Source: Pseudaminobacter salicylatoxidans
Lineage (GTDB): Bacteria; Pseudomonadota; Alphaproteobacteria; Rhizobiales; Rhizobiaceae
Direction of reading: 5' to 3'
Length of the DNA stretch: 64,000 nt
Assembly (NCBI RefSeq): GCF_003148475.1
Contig: NZ_QGGG01000003.1
Span: 248,001-312,000 of the forward strand
The notes beneath the pieces are model-generated. The model worked only from the letters and a program-made list of their open reading frames with translations. It made no database searches and was not told the DNA's origin. Positions 26,261 through 35,452 of this stretch are shown in pieces. The position numbers and the translations under genes are program-made. The stretch's first letter is position 1. Every line of letters starts with the position of its first letter.

Positions 26261-29149
26261 TTGGCAAATTCTCTGCGGATCGGACGCCTGCTGGCCTGTT
26301 TTCTTGCGCTTTTCGCCAGTTTGTGCGCGGTCTCCTCCGCATTCGCCATAGAGCCGATCAAGATTTCCCGCGACGATGTCGCGCTCGATCTTTCCGGGGC
26401 TGTGGAAATCTACCGGAATCAGGGCGAGAATTTCCAGGTCTCCACCGCGCCCGGCCCCGACGGCATCGTGCGGCGCATCGAGGTGGAAGCCAACGACAAG
26501 CGCTCCAGCGGCGACTGGGCGGTCTTCGCGCTCGCCAACACCACCGAGCAGCAGATCGACCGCCTGATCGTGGCGCCGCATTTCCGCCTGGTGAATTCCG
26601 GCCTGTTCTGGCCCGACCTGGGCTCCAGCCGCATCGCCGCGATCACGCCGAGCGAAGGCTTCGCGCTCGACCGGCAGGCCAGCCCCGATGCCGATGTGTT
26701 CCTCGTCACGCTGAACCCCGGCTCGGTCGTCACCTTCATCGCCGAACTTTCGTCGCCACGGCTGCCGCAGGTCTATCTGTGGGAACCGGAAGCCTACAAG
26801 GACTCGGTCAATTCCTACACGCTGTATCGCGGCATCGTCATCGGCATCGCAGGGCTTCTGGCGCTGTTCCTGACCATCCTGTTCGTGGTCAAGGGTACCT
26901 CGATGTTTCCGGCCACGGCGGCTCTTGCCTGGGCGGTTCTGGCCTATATCTGCATCGACTTCGGCTTTCTCAGCAAGGTCATAGAAATATCGCCCGGCAA
27001 CGAGCAGATGTGGCGCGCCGGCACCGAGGTCGCGCTTGCGGCGACGCTGGTGGTCTTCCTGTTCGCCTACCTCAACCTCAACCGCTGGCACGACCATTTC
27101 AGTTACGGTGCGCTGGCCTGGGTGCTGGCGCTGGTGCTGATCGCGGGCGTGGCCATCATCGACCCGGCCGTTGCCGCCGGCATTGCGCGGCTTTCCTTCG
27201 CGGCCACGGCAATCGCCGGCATCGGCCTTATCGTGCTGCTCGGCCTGCGCGGCTACGACCGCGCCATCATGCTGGTTCCGAGCTGGGCGATGGTGCTCCT
27301 GTGGCTATGCGGATCGTGGATGGCCGTGACCGGGATGCTCGACAACGACATCGTCCAGCCGGCGCTGGGCGGCGGGCTGATCCTCATCATCCTGCTCATC
27401 GGCTTCACCGTCATGCAGCATGCCTTTGCGGGCGGCGCGCTGCATCAGGGGCTGTTCAGCGACCTCGAACGGCAGGCGCTGGCGGTTGCCGGCTCGGGCG
27501 ATATCGTCTGGGACTGGGACGTGCTGCGCGACCGCGTGGTGACCAAGCCCGATGTGAGCCTGCAGCTCGGCCTCGAACCCAACGCGCTGGGCGGCCCTGC
27601 CCGCAACTGGCTGCCGGTGCTGCATGTCGACGACCGCGACGCCTTCCGCACCACGCTCGACGTGGTGCTGGAACACCGGCGCGGCCGCGTGGCGCAGACC
27701 TTCCGCCTGCGTGGGGCGGATGGCCACTATCACTGGTTCGGCCTGCGCGCGCGCCCGGTGGTCGGCTCGGATGGCGAAGTCATCCGCTGCGTCGGCACGC
27801 TGATCGACATCACCGAGCACAAGAAGTCGGAGGAGCGGCTGCTGCACGACGCCGTGCATGACAATCTGACCGGCCTGCCCAACCGCGAATTGTTCATGAA
27901 CCGGCTGGAAGCGGTGCTTTCCATCGCGCGGACGGAAGAAAACATCCGCCCCACGGTCTTCGTCATCGACATCGACCGTTTCAAGCAGGTGAACGACAGC
28001 CTTGGCATTTCGGCCGGCGACACCATCCTGCTCACCATCGCGCGGCGGCTTCACCGCCTGCTCAAGCCGAAGGATTCGCTGTCGCGCTTTGCCGGCGACC
28101 AGTTCGCGCTCATGCTGCTTTCCGAACAGGACCCCGCCCGTATCGCGGCGATTGCCGATGCGATCAAGCAGGCCATCGGCGCGCCGATCACCTTCGCCCG
28201 GCGCGAGATCGTGCTGACCGCCTCCGTCGGCCTCATCACCTGGACGGCATCGCAGGCTTCGGCCGAGGACATGGTCAAGGATGCCGAACTGGCCATGCAT
28301 CAGGCCAAGCGGTTCGGCGGCGATCGCATCGAGCCCTTCCGGCCAGCCTTCCGCTCGGTTGGCACCGACCGGCTGCAACTCGAATCGGACCTGCGCCGCG
28401 CCGTCGAACGCAAGGAATTCACGCTCGCCTACCAGCCCATCGTGCGGCTTGAAGACGGCAGCACCGCGGGCTTCGAGGCCCTGCTGCGCTGGGATCACCC
28501 ACGCCGCGGCATGATCCCGCCTTCCGACTTCATTCCCGTCGCGGAAAGCTGCGGCCTCATCGTGCAGCTCGGGTTGTTTGCCATGCAGCAGGCGGCGGAA
28601 GACCTCGCCTCATGGCAGAAGCAGATCGGCGACGTGCCGCTTTCGGTGTCGGTCAATCTCTCCAGCCGCCAGCTCATCCGGCGCGATCTCGTCAGCGACG
28701 TGCGCTCGGTGATCGCGCGCGCCAATCTCAAGCCGCGCTGCTTCCGGCTGGAGCTGACGGAATCGCTGGTGATGGACAATCCCGAGCAAACCGGCCATGT
28801 GCTGGCCAAGCTCAAGGCGCTCGGCATCGGCCTGTCGCTGGACGATTTCGGCACCGGCTATTCGTCGCTCTCCTATCTCACGCGCTTCCCCTTCGACACG
28901 ATCAAGATCGACAGGAGCTTCCTTGACGACTCCTCACCCAAGCGCGACGTGCTGCTGCGCTCCATGGTCAACATGGCGCATGAGCTTGGCATGTCGGTGG
29001 TGGCCGAAGGCATTTCCGATCAGAACGACGCGCTGCAACTGCGCCAGATGGGCTGCGAATATGTGCAGAGCTTCATGTTCGGCGCGCCGGCAAACGGCGA
29101 GGCCGTGCTGAAACTGCTCAAGGAGCAATATCCGCTGGCGCAGGCATGA
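26261..29149 (+). CDS. Membrane c-di-GMP phosphodiesterase with PAS, degenerate GGDEF and intact EAL domains
   Basis: The 962-residue protein starts with a signal peptide (ending SSAFA before IEPIK), then a periplasmic region to about 190, seven or so membrane segments to about 400, a PAS domain (around VAGSGDIVWDWDVL to IDITEHKKSEE), a GGDEF domain and an EAL domain. The GGDEF motif reads AGDQF (about 611-615), so cyclase activity is unlikely. The EAL domain keeps its catalytic set: FEALLRW, SVNLSSRQL, LELTES, LDDFGTGYSS, KIDRSF and VAEGI. It should therefore degrade c-di-GMP, perhaps with the degenerate domain as GTP sensor. I chose TTG 26261 (AAAGGG 6 nt upstream) over TTG 26255. Confidence 0.9.
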   Translation: MANSLRIGRLLACFLALFASLCAVSSAFAIEPIKISRDDVALDLSGAVEIYRNQGENFQVSTAPGPDGIVRRIEVEANDKRSSGDWAVFALANTTEQQIDRLIVAPHFRLVNSGLFWPDLGSSRIAAITPSEGFALDRQASPDADVFLVTLNPGSVVTFIAELSSPRLPQVYLWEPEAYKDSVNSYTLYRGIVIGIAGLLALFLTILFVVKGTSMFPATAALAWAVLAYICIDFGFLSKVIEISPGNEQMWRAGTEVALAATLVVFLFAYLNLNRWHDHFSYGALAWVLALVLIAGVAIIDPAVAAGIARLSFAATAIAGIGLIVLLGLRGYDRAIMLVPSWAMVLLWLCGSWMAVTGMLDNDIVQPALGGGLILIILLIGFTVMQHAFAGGALHQGLFSDLERQALAVAGSGDIVWDWDVLRDRVVTKPDVSLQLGLEPNALGGPARNWLPVLHVDDRDAFRTTLDVVLEHRRGRVAQTFRLRGADGHYHWFGLRARPVVGSDGEVIRCVGTLIDITEHKKSEERLLHDAVHDNLTGLPNRELFMNRLEAVLSIARTEENIRPTVFVIDIDRFKQVNDSLGISAGDTILLTIARRLHRLLKPKDSLSRFAGDQFALMLLSEQDPARIAAIADAIKQAIGAPITFARREIVLTASVGLITWTASQASAEDMVKDAELAMHQAKRFGGDRIEPFRPAFRSVGTDRLQLESDLRRAVERKEFTLAYQPIVRLEDGSTAGFEALLRWDHPRRGMIPPSDFIPVAESCGLIVQLGLFAMQQAAEDLASWQKQIGDVPLSVSVNLSSRQLIRRDLVSDVRSVIARANLKPRCFRLELTESLVMDNPEQTGHVLAKLKALGIGLSLDDFGTGYSSLSYLTRFPFDTIKIDRSFLDDSSPKRDVLLRSMVNMAHELGMSVVAEGISDQNDALQLRQMGCEYVQSFMFGAPANGEAVLKLLKEQYPLAQA

Positions 29150-29158
29150 CGGAGCCAA

Positions 29159-29200
29159 GTGGAAACACCTGGCGTCGCACACATGCGCCAAAATCAATCA
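29159..29200 (+). repeat. 42-nt intergenic repeat unit, copy 1
   Basis: This stretch, beginning GTGGAAACACCTGGCGTCGC and ending CAAAATCAATCA, recurs on the other strand at 31645-31686 with 40 of 42 positions identical. It begins 10 nt after the EAL gene stop codon and is followed by the hairpin at 29216-29250. Confidence 0.85.
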
Positions 29201-29215
29201 GATAGACCATGATGT

Positions 29216-29250
29216 CGTCAGCGAAAACCGCTTAGCGCTTTTCGCTGACG
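29216..29250. repeat. Hairpin of the CGAAAACCG-N8-TTTTCG family, copy 1
   Basis: CGTCAGCGAAAA and TTTTCGCTGACG make a perfect 12-bp stem around an 11-nt loop. The core CGAAAACCG-N8-TTTTCG is shared with hairpins at 31557-31587 (other strand) and 63184-63208. It lies between the convergent EAL gene and the yqgE gene and may also act as a terminator. Confidence 0.8.
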
Positions 29251-29327
29251 TGGCCCTTTCGGCATAGCCGGGGTCTTGCCGGGTCGCGACAGCTTCAATT
29301 CAGAGGTAAACGGGAATGCAGGCGCGC

Positions 29328-29936
29328 TCAGGCGTGGCCGGCATCCTGGCTGAGATGCGCCAGATCGATGCCGATCGAGGCAAGCAGCCGATCATATTTG
29401 CATTCGATATCGGTATCGAACAGCAAATCCGCCTGTGCCGGGCAGGTCAGCCAGCCATTCTCGGCGATCTCGTTTTCGAGCTGGCCGGCACCCCAGCCGG
29501 CATAGCCGAGCGCCATCAACGCATGGCGCGGTCCGCGCCCGGTCGAGATTGCGCGCAGGATGTCCACTGTGGCGGTGAGGCAGACCGTATCGGAAACCGC
29601 GAGGGAGGATTCCACCTTGTAATCGTCGGTGTGCAGCACGAAGCCCCGGCTGCGATCGACCGGCCCGCCATTACGGACCACGAAATCGCGTGCCGATGGC
29701 GGCAGGCGGATGGCTTCCTGTTCGTTGAGAATGCCGAGTTGCACCAGAAGATCGGGAAACAGAAGCTGCTGGCTCTGGTTGATGATGAGCCCCATAGCGC
29801 CCTCTTCGCTGTGGGCGCAGATGTAGATCACAGCACGGGCGAAGCGCTCGTCCCTCATGCCGGGCATGGCGATGAGGAACTGGTCATCCAGAAAGCCGCG
29901 CTTCACCGCGCTCTTTTTCTGACGCAAAATATCCAT
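29328..29936 (-). CDS. YqgE/AlgH-family protein
   Basis: The 202-residue protein belongs to the YqgE/AlgH (DUF179) family. It has the N-terminal [41 protein letters not shown], the [17 protein letters not shown] segment, and the C-terminal [22 protein letters not shown] that define it. The role of the family is still uncertain; it is cytosolic and has no catalytic motif. The ATG at 29936 lacks a clear Shine-Dalgarno sequence. It is divergent from the DsbD-N-like gene, with 238 bp between them. Confidence 0.93.
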   Translation of the reverse strand: MDILRQKKSAVKRGFLDDQFLIAMPGMRDERFARAVIYICAHSEEGAMGLIINQSQQLLFPDLLVQLGILNEQEAIRLPPSARDFVVRNGGPVDRSRGFVLHTDDYKVESSLAVSDTVCLTATVDILRAISTGRGPRHALMALGYAGWGAGQLENEIAENGWLTCPAQADLLFDTDIECKYDRLLASIGIDLAHLSQDAGHA

Positions 29937-30174
29937 ATCTGTAGCGTAACGCGTTTTGGGTAAGCTTGAAAGAGATGCCTTCGCACAAGACCGACAACGC
30001 CGGAGAAATTGTTTGAACCCCGGTGAACGGCGGAGCGAGCGAACCGATGGAAATGTTCCGCCTTTTCATATCTGTGCAACGAGATTGCACCGCCCGCAGA
30101 ACTCACGCAAAAATGAAGGCCGCGTGCGCGTGCGCCCGGTTGCATATCAATTCTGGAGAACTCAAATCGCACCC

Positions 30175-30978
30175 ATGAAGACCATTTCTGCCTCCACCCT
30201 CGCCTGCCTCGTCATTTTCAATGCCGGCCATGCGCTTGCCGCCTCCTCGAAATGGGTAGAGGCGCAGGGAGGCAAGGTGCGGCTGGTGACCACAGGCAAA
30301 CCGGACGCACAGGGAAGACTGGAGGGCATTCTCGACATTCATCTCGACGAAGGCTGGAAGACCTATTGGCGCGATCCGGGCGATGCGGGCGTGCCGCCTT
30401 CACTGGAGGTCTCGGCCAGCACCAATGTCACCAGCGCGCAGCTTCGCTTTCCCGCGCCGCAGCGGCATGACGACGGGTACGCGATATGGGCGGGCTACAA
30501 TCATTCGGTGGCGCTGCCCGTCATATTCCACGTCGCCAAGCCGGATGAGCCGGCGAAGATTTCCGCCGATGTGTTCCTCGGCATTTGCGAGTCCATCTGC
30601 ATTCCGGTCAGCGCGAAACTCACCCTCGATCCGGCCGAAAATGCCGACGACAGCGCCGATGCGGCCGCGGTGACCACGGCAATGAGGGCGCTGCCCCTGC
30701 CGGCAAGCCCGGATTTCGATGTCGCGCTGGTCAGTGACGACACGAAGACGGCTCTGCTCGATGCGAAGCTGCCCAGCGGGGCCTCGTCCGCTGACCTGTT
30801 CATTGCCGGCGGCGACGGCTACGTCTTCGCCACGCCCAGGAAGATCGAAAAGGACGGCAAGACACAGTTTTCGGTCGAAATCCTCGACCGCCCGGCGGCA
30901 AAACCCGTGGGCGGCGGCCTGCACTATACGCTGGTGACCGACAAGGGCGCAGTGAGCGGCATGTTGCCTTATCTTTAG
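30175..30978 (+). CDS. Exported protein with DsbD N-terminal-like domain
   Basis: The 267-residue protein has a signal peptide (MKTISASTLACLVIFNAGHA before LAA) and then a domain like the N-terminal periplasmic part of DsbD/ScsB: GWKTYWRDPGDAGVPPSL, then YNHSVALPVIF and a cysteine pair in LGICESICIPVSA. In DsbD this domain passes electrons to periplasmic thiol partners, so a role in periplasmic redox chemistry is likely. It lacks the membrane and thioredoxin domains of full DsbD. The ATG at 30175 starts the signal peptide; its ribosome site is weak. A peroxiredoxin gene follows 81 nt later. Confidence 0.85.
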   Translation: MKTISASTLACLVIFNAGHALAASSKWVEAQGGKVRLVTTGKPDAQGRLEGILDIHLDEGWKTYWRDPGDAGVPPSLEVSASTNVTSAQLRFPAPQRHDDGYAIWAGYNHSVALPVIFHVAKPDEPAKISADVFLGICESICIPVSAKLTLDPAENADDSADAAAVTTAMRALPLPASPDFDVALVSDDTKTALLDAKLPSGASSADLFIAGGDGYVFATPRKIEKDGKTQFSVEILDRPAAKPVGGGLHYTLVTDKGAVSGMLPYL

Positions 30979-31059
30979 GACCCGGATGGGCAGTTGCGGG
31001 GCGGCCGGTAAGCCGATAGGCATCTGGCGCAAGCAACATGAACTTATCGAGGAGAGCCC

Positions 31060-31545
31060 ATGACCATTTCCGTTGGCGACAAGCTGCCCGAAACCACCTT
31101 CAAGACCGTGACCGCCGATGGCGCGAACAGCCAGACCACGGCCGACATCTTCGCCGGCAAGAAGGTGGTGCTGTTCGGCGTACCGGGGGCCTTCACGCCC
31201 ACCTGCAGCAACAACCACCTGCCGGGCTATCTGGAAAACCACGACGCCATCACCGCGCGCGGCGTCGATACCATCGCCGTGGTCGCGGTCAACGACCAGT
31301 TCGTGATGGGCGCCTGGGCGCGTCACACCGGCGCGGAAGGCAAGATCCTGTTCCTGGCCGATGGCAATGGCGATTTCGTGCGTGCGGCCGGCCTCGACAT
31401 CGACCTTTCGGGCGGTGGGCTCGGCACCCGTTCCAAGCGCTTCTCGGCAATCGTCGAGGACGGCAAGGTGACGGCGCTCAACATCGAGGACTCGCCCGGC
31501 CAGGCCGTGGAATCGGGAGCCGCCAAGCTGCTCGAACAGCTTTGA
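31060..31545 (+). CDS. Peroxiredoxin (Prx5-type, redoxin family)
   Basis: This cytosolic thiol peroxidase of 161 residues reduces hydrogen peroxide and organic hydroperoxides. The peroxidatic Cys is in the motif VPGAFTPTCSNNHLPGY, and the following ARHTGAEGKILFLADGNGDFVRAAG stretch is typical of Prx5/AhpE-like glutaredoxin-dependent types. The start has GAGGAG upstream. It follows the DsbD-N-like gene on the same strand. Two hairpins follow its stop; the second has a run of T residues and is the likely terminator. Confidence 0.93.
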   Translation: MTISVGDKLPETTFKTVTADGANSQTTADIFAGKKVVLFGVPGAFTPTCSNNHLPGYLENHDAITARGVDTIAVVAVNDQFVMGAWARHTGAEGKILFLADGNGDFVRAAGLDIDLSGGGLGTRSKRFSAIVEDGKVTALNIEDSPGQAVESGAAKLLEQL

Positions 31546-31556
31546 TCCCGAACCCC

Positions 31557-31587
31557 GGAGCGAAAAGCGAGACCCGGTTTTCGCTCC
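31557..31587. repeat. Hairpin of the CGAAAACCG-N8-TTTTCG family, copy 2 (reverse)
   Basis: GGAGCGAAAA and TTTTCGCTCC form a perfect 10-bp stem, 12 nt after the peroxiredoxin stop. Read on the minus strand it contains the CGAAAACCG-N8-TTTTCG core of copies 1 and 3. Confidence 0.8.
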
Positions 31588-31598
31588 ATTGAAGAATT

Positions 31599-31637
31599 GC
31601 AAGCGCGCCGGCGGTCCTCGCCGGCGCGCTTGCTTTT
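31599..31637 (+). terminator. Strong terminator after the peroxiredoxin gene
   Basis: GCAAGCGCGCCGGC and GCCGGCGCGCTTGC make a perfect 14-bp stem with a 7-nt loop, followed by TTTT. It lies between convergent peroxiredoxin and rnhA genes and splits the two halves of repeat copy 2. Confidence 0.85.
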
Positions 31638-31644
31638 ATCCGTA

Positions 31645-31686
31645 TGATTGATTTTGCCGCATGTATGCGACGCCAGGTGTTTCCAC
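31645..31686 (-). repeat. 42-nt intergenic repeat unit, copy 2
   Basis: On the minus strand this matches 29159-29200 at 40 of 42 positions. It lies just downstream of rnhA. In the minus direction it precedes the hairpin at 31557-31587, the same order as in copy 1. Confidence 0.85.
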
Positions 31687-31706
31687 TGGCTGCAACAAGC
31701 TCCGCC

Positions 31707-32162
31707 CTATCTTGCGCCGGCCGGCTTTTTCTTGAACGGCTCCATGGCCATGCGGGCAAGCTCGTCGGCGCGCTCGTTTTCGGGATGGCCGGCATGGCCC
31801 TTCACCCAATGCCAGTTCACCGTGTGGCGCCGGTTCGCCTCGTCCAGCGCCTGCCAAAGCTCGCCGTTCTTCACCGGCTTCTTGTCGGCCGTCTTCCAGC
31901 CGTTGCGCTTCCAGCCATGGATCCATTTGGAAATGCCGTCCATGACATATTTGCTGTCGGTGTGAAGCTCGACATTGCACGGCTCCTTCAGCGCGTTCAG
32001 CGCCGAAATCGCCGCCATCAGCTCCATGCGGTTGTTGGTGGTGGCCGCCTCGCCGCCCGAAAGCTCCCTGGTGACACCGTTGAAGCGCAGGATCGCGCCC
32101 CAGCCGCCCGGACCCGGATTGCCCGAGCAGGCGCCATCGGTGAAAATCTCGACAGTCTTCAT
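31707..32162 (-). CDS. rnhA: Ribonuclease HI
   Basis: RNase HI cuts the RNA strand of RNA-DNA hybrids. The 151-residue protein has all four catalytic acids: D9 in [16 protein letters not shown]47 in [11 protein letters not shown]69 in LHTDSKYV and D133 in NERADELA. The basic handle [20 protein letters not shown] is present too. Its ATG overlaps the thrB stop by four bases, so it is translationally coupled, the rhizobial ispH-thrB-rnhA arrangement. It is the last gene of the long leftward run that starts with ctaC. Confidence 0.96.
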   Translation of the reverse strand: MKTVEIFTDGACSGNPGPGGWGAILRFNGVTRELSGGEAATTNNRMELMAAISALNALKEPCNVELHTDSKYVMDGISKWIHGWKRNGWKTADKKPVKNGELWQALDEANRRHTVNWHWVKGHAGHPENERADELARMAMEPFKKKPAGAR

Positions 32163-33121
32163 TTCAAGCCATATTCCGACGGCGACGTGATGCCCCTGTG
32201 GAAGCGCACGCGGCGGATGAATTCCATCGGGTCGCGCTTCTGCACCAGCGCACCGTCGGGGATCGTCAGCCAGTCATAGAGCCGGGTGAGCATGAAGCGC
32301 AAAGCCGAGCCGCGCGCCAGAATGGGCATGGCCTGCTTTTCCGCCTCGCTCAGCGGCCGCACCGACTGGTAGGCGGCGAGCATCGCCGCCCCCTTGGTGA
32401 GGTTGAAGGAATTGTCTTTCTCGAAGCACCAGGCGTTGAGGCAGGTGGCCAGATCATAGGCATAGAGATCGTTGCAGGCGAAATAGAAGTCGATCAGCCC
32501 CGAGAGCCGGTTGCCGAGGAAGAAGACATTGTCCGGGAACAGGTCGGCATGAATGACGCCGGCCGGGAGATCGCCCGGCCAGTTGCGCTCGAATTCGGCG
32601 AAATCGGCATCCACCTCGGCGGCAAGACCCGCCTCGACCTCGTCGGCACGGTCGCGAGCGCCGTCCCACAGTTTGCGCCAGCCCGCTATGTCCAGCGCAT
32701 TGGGGCGCGATATCGGGAAATCGGCACCGGCAAGATGCAGCTCCGCCAGCGCCCTGCCCACTTCGCGGCAATGCGCGACGGTCGGCTTGCGCATCCACAT
32801 GCCTTCCAGGAAGGTGATGAGGGCTGCCGTGCGCCCGGCCAACGTGCCGGTGACGCCACCGTCGCGCCGATGCACCGGCAGCGGGCACGAAATGCCCTTG
32901 CCCGCCAGGTGCTCCATCAGGCCGAGGAAAAACGGCAGATCGTCCTTGTCGACGCGCTTTTCATAGAGCGTCAGGATGTAGGAGCCGCTGGTCGTATGCA
33001 GCAGATAGTTGGAGTTCTCCGACCCTTCCGCGATCCCCTTGTAGGACAGCAGTTCGCCGACCAGATAGTCGCGCAGAAAGGCTCCGAGTTCGCTCTCGGA
33101 AACATCCGTATAGACCGCCAT
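32159..33121 (-). CDS. thrB: Homoserine kinase (ThrB2, aminoglycoside-phosphotransferase fold)
   Basis: This enzyme phosphorylates homoserine for threonine synthesis. The 320-residue protein is of the APH/choline-kinase fold used in alphaproteobacteria, not the GHMP type of E. coli. It shows [15 protein letters not shown] near the nucleotide site, the catalytic loop [13 protein letters not shown] and the metal-binding IDFYFACND. The ATG at 33121 shares one base with the ispH stop (TGATG); a GTG one codon upstream is possible. Its partner ThrC is encoded about 8 kb away on the plus strand. Confidence 0.95.
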   Translation of the reverse strand: MAVYTDVSESELGAFLRDYLVGELLSYKGIAEGSENSNYLLHTTSGSYILTLYEKRVDKDDLPFFLGLMEHLAGKGISCPLPVHRRDGGVTGTLAGRTAALITFLEGMWMRKPTVAHCREVGRALAELHLAGADFPISRPNALDIAGWRKLWDGARDRADEVEAGLAAEVDADFAEFERNWPGDLPAGVIHADLFPDNVFFLGNRLSGLIDFYFACNDLYAYDLATCLNAWCFEKDNSFNLTKGAAMLAAYQSVRPLSEAEKQAMPILARGSALRFMLTRLYDWLTIPDGALVQKRDPMEFIRRVRFHRGITSPSEYGLK

Positions 33122-34161
33122 CACACGGTCCCGTTCACGAATGCCATGTCGGAAGGCGTCAGTTCGACATCGCGCAGCGCGCTCATGACCGGGAAATTCT
33201 CCGTTTCCGTTGCCGTCACGGCGAGATCGACCCTCACGTCGAAACGCTCCCGGAACGCATTGACGATTTCATCGACGATGATCTCCGGCGCGGATGCCCC
33301 CGCCGACAGGCCGAGCGTCGAAATGGCACCGATGTTCTGCCACGGAATCTCGGAGGCACGCTGCACGAGAAGCGACATTTTCGCGCCGGCCCGTTCTGCG
33401 ACTTCCACCAGACGCCGGGAATTGGACGAATTGGGCGCACCGACCACAAGGAACAGGTCGGCGCCGACCGCCGTTTCCTTCACCGCTTCCTGCCGGTTGG
33501 TGGTGGCATAGCAGATCGATTCGGCCGCAGGCGCCGTCAGCGTCGGAAAACGCTGCCGCAGCGCGCGGATCAGTCCGGCCGTATCCTCCACCGACAGGGT
33601 CGTCTGGGTGACGAAGCCGAGCGCATCGGCATCCTCCGGCACGAAGGCGGCGACATCGGCTTCGTTCTCGATCAATGTCACCGAGCCCTCCGGGAGTTGC
33701 CCCATCGTGCCGATGACTTCGGGATGACCGGCATGGCCGATCAGCAGCACATGGCGGCCGAGGCGCTGGTGGCGCATGGCCTGCTTGTGCACCTTCGAGA
33801 CCAGCGGACAGGTGGCGTCGAGATAGAACAGGTTGCGCGCCTGCGCGTCCGCCGGCACCGATTTCGGCACTCCATGCGCGGAAAACACCACCGGCCGCTC
33901 GTGATGCTCGTCGGGAATCTCGTCCAACTCCTCGACGAACACCGCGCCGAGATTCTGCAGCCCTTCCACCACATAGCGGTTGTGCACGATCTCGTGGCGC
34001 ACATACACCGGCGCGCCGTATTTCTTCAGCGCCAGCACCACGATCTGGATGGCCCTGTCCACGCCGGCGCAAAAGCCGCGCGGCTGGCAAAGTCTTATCG
34101 TCAGTGGAGGCTTGGATGAATTGTCAGGCATGTCGTCCGGTCTTCTCTTTCGCACCGACAT
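33121..34161 (-). CDS. ispH: 4-hydroxy-3-methylbut-2-enyl diphosphate reductase
   Basis: IspH is the last enzyme of the non-mevalonate isoprenoid pathway, making IPP and DMAPP; dxs, the first enzyme, is also in this window. The 346-residue protein has the three cluster-ligand cysteines in [22 protein letters not shown] and [11 protein letters not shown], and the substrate-binding NSSNSRRL. The ATG at 34161 (AGGGGA upstream) and the ATG at 34131 are both possible starts; the shorter one gives 336 residues. The gene sits 40 nt downstream of SURF1 and is coupled to thrB. Confidence 0.95.
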   Translation of the reverse strand: MSVRKRRPDDMPDNSSKPPLTIRLCQPRGFCAGVDRAIQIVVLALKKYGAPVYVRHEIVHNRYVVEGLQNLGAVFVEELDEIPDEHHERPVVFSAHGVPKSVPADAQARNLFYLDATCPLVSKVHKQAMRHQRLGRHVLLIGHAGHPEVIGTMGQLPEGSVTLIENEADVAAFVPEDADALGFVTQTTLSVEDTAGLIRALRQRFPTLTAPAAESICYATTNRQEAVKETAVGADLFLVVGAPNSSNSRRLVEVAERAGAKMSLLVQRASEIPWQNIGAISTLGLSAGASAPEIIVDEIVNAFRERFDVRVDLAVTATETENFPVMSALRDVELTPSDMAFVNGTV

Positions 34162-34201
34162 GATGTCTGCATCCCCTATATGTCAAGGGCGGGGCAGACG
34201 T

Positions 34202-34966
34202 TCAGGAGGCGCGCTTGCGCGAGCGCCACAACCATGCGCCCAGCACGCCGGCAAGTGCGGCAGCAAGACCGTACCATGTCACGGCATATTGCAGATGGCT
34301 GTTGGGCAGGTCGATGATGGTCACACCGCCGACCGGCAGTCCGCCGGGGTTGGGCGCCTTGCCGGCGTCGATGAAGAAAGGCAGCACCTTCGCCCCGGCC
34401 GGCAGGCCGGCGGTGGCGGCCATCACGTCCCGATCCTTCCAGTAGAAGATGTTCTTGGCCACATCGTTGTCTGGCACCAGCGTGGAGGGTTTTTGCGCCA
34501 GCGGGTTGCGGGCAAGCCCGGTCACTGTCACCTCGCCTTCGACCTCGCCCTGCGGGCGGGTGCCGGGGTCCTTCATGTCGTAAGGCACGAAGCCGCGGTT
34601 CACGAGCGCGAAGCGCCCATCGGCCAGTTCGAGCGGCGTGTAGACATAGAAGCCCGATTCGCCCTCATAGGTGGCGAAGAAGTGCCGCTCGCCCGAATGC
34701 AGGAAACGGCCGCTGACGGTCACCGGCCAATATTCCACATCGCCGGTGTCGGCGAACTTCTTTTCCATCTGATCCAGCGGCAGCGGCGCGGAATGGATGC
34801 GCTGGTCTATCGTCGCAAGCAGCGCCTCCTTCCAGTGCAGGCGCTCCACCTGCCAGGTGCCGAGCCCCAGCAGAACGATCAGGCCGATCAGCCCGAAGAT
34901 GATCGCCAGCCAGCGGCCCGCCGCGCTGCCGGAACGGGGCGCGACCTGTGTCGGCTCGTTGGTCAT
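34202..34966 (-). CDS. SURF1-family cytochrome c oxidase assembly protein
   Basis: SURF1 helps insert heme a into subunit I of the oxidase. The 254-residue protein has a membrane segment at each end (around LAIIFGLIGLIVLLGLGTWQ and WYGLAAALAGVLGAWLW) and the family motifs GTWQVERLHWKEALL, RGFVPYDMKDP, NIFYWKDRDVMAA and LPNSHLQYAVTWYGLA. Its ATG overlaps the DUF983 stop by four bases. It is the last dedicated oxidase-assembly gene of the cluster. Confidence 0.95.
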   Translation of the reverse strand: MTNEPTQVAPRSGSAAGRWLAIIFGLIGLIVLLGLGTWQVERLHWKEALLATIDQRIHSAPLPLDQMEKKFADTGDVEYWPVTVSGRFLHSGERHFFATYEGESGFYVYTPLELADGRFALVNRGFVPYDMKDPGTRPQGEVEGEVTVTGLARNPLAQKPSTLVPDNDVAKNIFYWKDRDVMAATAGLPAGAKVLPFFIDAGKAPNPGGLPVGGVTIIDLPNSHLQYAVTWYGLAAALAGVLGAWLWRSRKRAS

Positions 34967-35361
34967 TGCGGCCTGTCCAGCCGCCCCTCGGCGGCCTTGT
35001 TGCTATATTGCAGCGTGATCAGCACGCCCTTGATGAGACGCAGCGCCGTCAGGCTCAGCACGAGCGTCAGCGGTATCCAGAGCAGGAAATGGACCCACAG
35101 CGACGGGTTGAGCGTGACCTCCATCCACAATGCCAGCCCCACGACGATGAAACCGATGATGAGAATGACGAACACCGCCGGGCCATCGCCCGCATCCGCA
35201 AAGGAATAGTCGAGCCGGCAACTGCCGCAGCGCGGCGCGACCGTCAGGAAGCCCGAGAACAGCCTGCCCTCCCCGCAGCGCGGGCACCGGCCGCGCAGAC
35301 CGGCTGAAATGGGCTCCACCGGAGGCCAGTGTGCCTGATCTTCATGAGCGGGCTGGGTCAC
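34963..35361 (-). CDS. DUF983 membrane protein
   Basis: The 132-residue protein has an N-terminal pair of CxxC motifs (GRCPRCGEGRLF and APRCGSCRLDYS) that should bind zinc, followed by two membrane segments (around VFVILIIGFIVVGLALW and FLLWIPLTLVLSLTALR). DUF983 genes are regularly found with ctaE and SURF1 in alphaproteobacteria, suggesting an oxidase-related role, but the function is not established. I chose the GTG at 35361, with GGAGA 8 nt upstream, because coding character begins there; longer frames upstream run into the terminator. Confidence 0.88.
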   Translation of the reverse strand: MTQPAHEDQAHWPPVEPISAGLRGRCPRCGEGRLFSGFLTVAPRCGSCRLDYSFADAGDGPAVFVILIIGFIVVGLALWMEVTLNPSLWVHFLLWIPLTLVLSLTALRLIKGVLITLQYSNKAAEGRLDRPQ

Positions 35362-35392
35362 GGCTACATCTCCATTCGGGTTCGGGCTTCTC

Positions 35393-35428
35393 AGAAAAGA
35401 CAAGGCGGCCGTGTCGCCACGGCCGCCC
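35393..35428 (-). terminator. Terminator-like hairpin after ctaE
   Basis: Read leftward after the ctaE stop, GGCGGCCGTG and CACGGCCGCC form a perfect 10-bp stem with a 4-nt loop (35404-35427), followed by TTGTCTTTTC. It would separate the oxidase subunit genes from DUF983-SURF1-ispH or allow partial read-through. Confidence 0.75.
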
Positions 35429-35452
35429 CCATTATGGTTCAAGGCATTCGCC

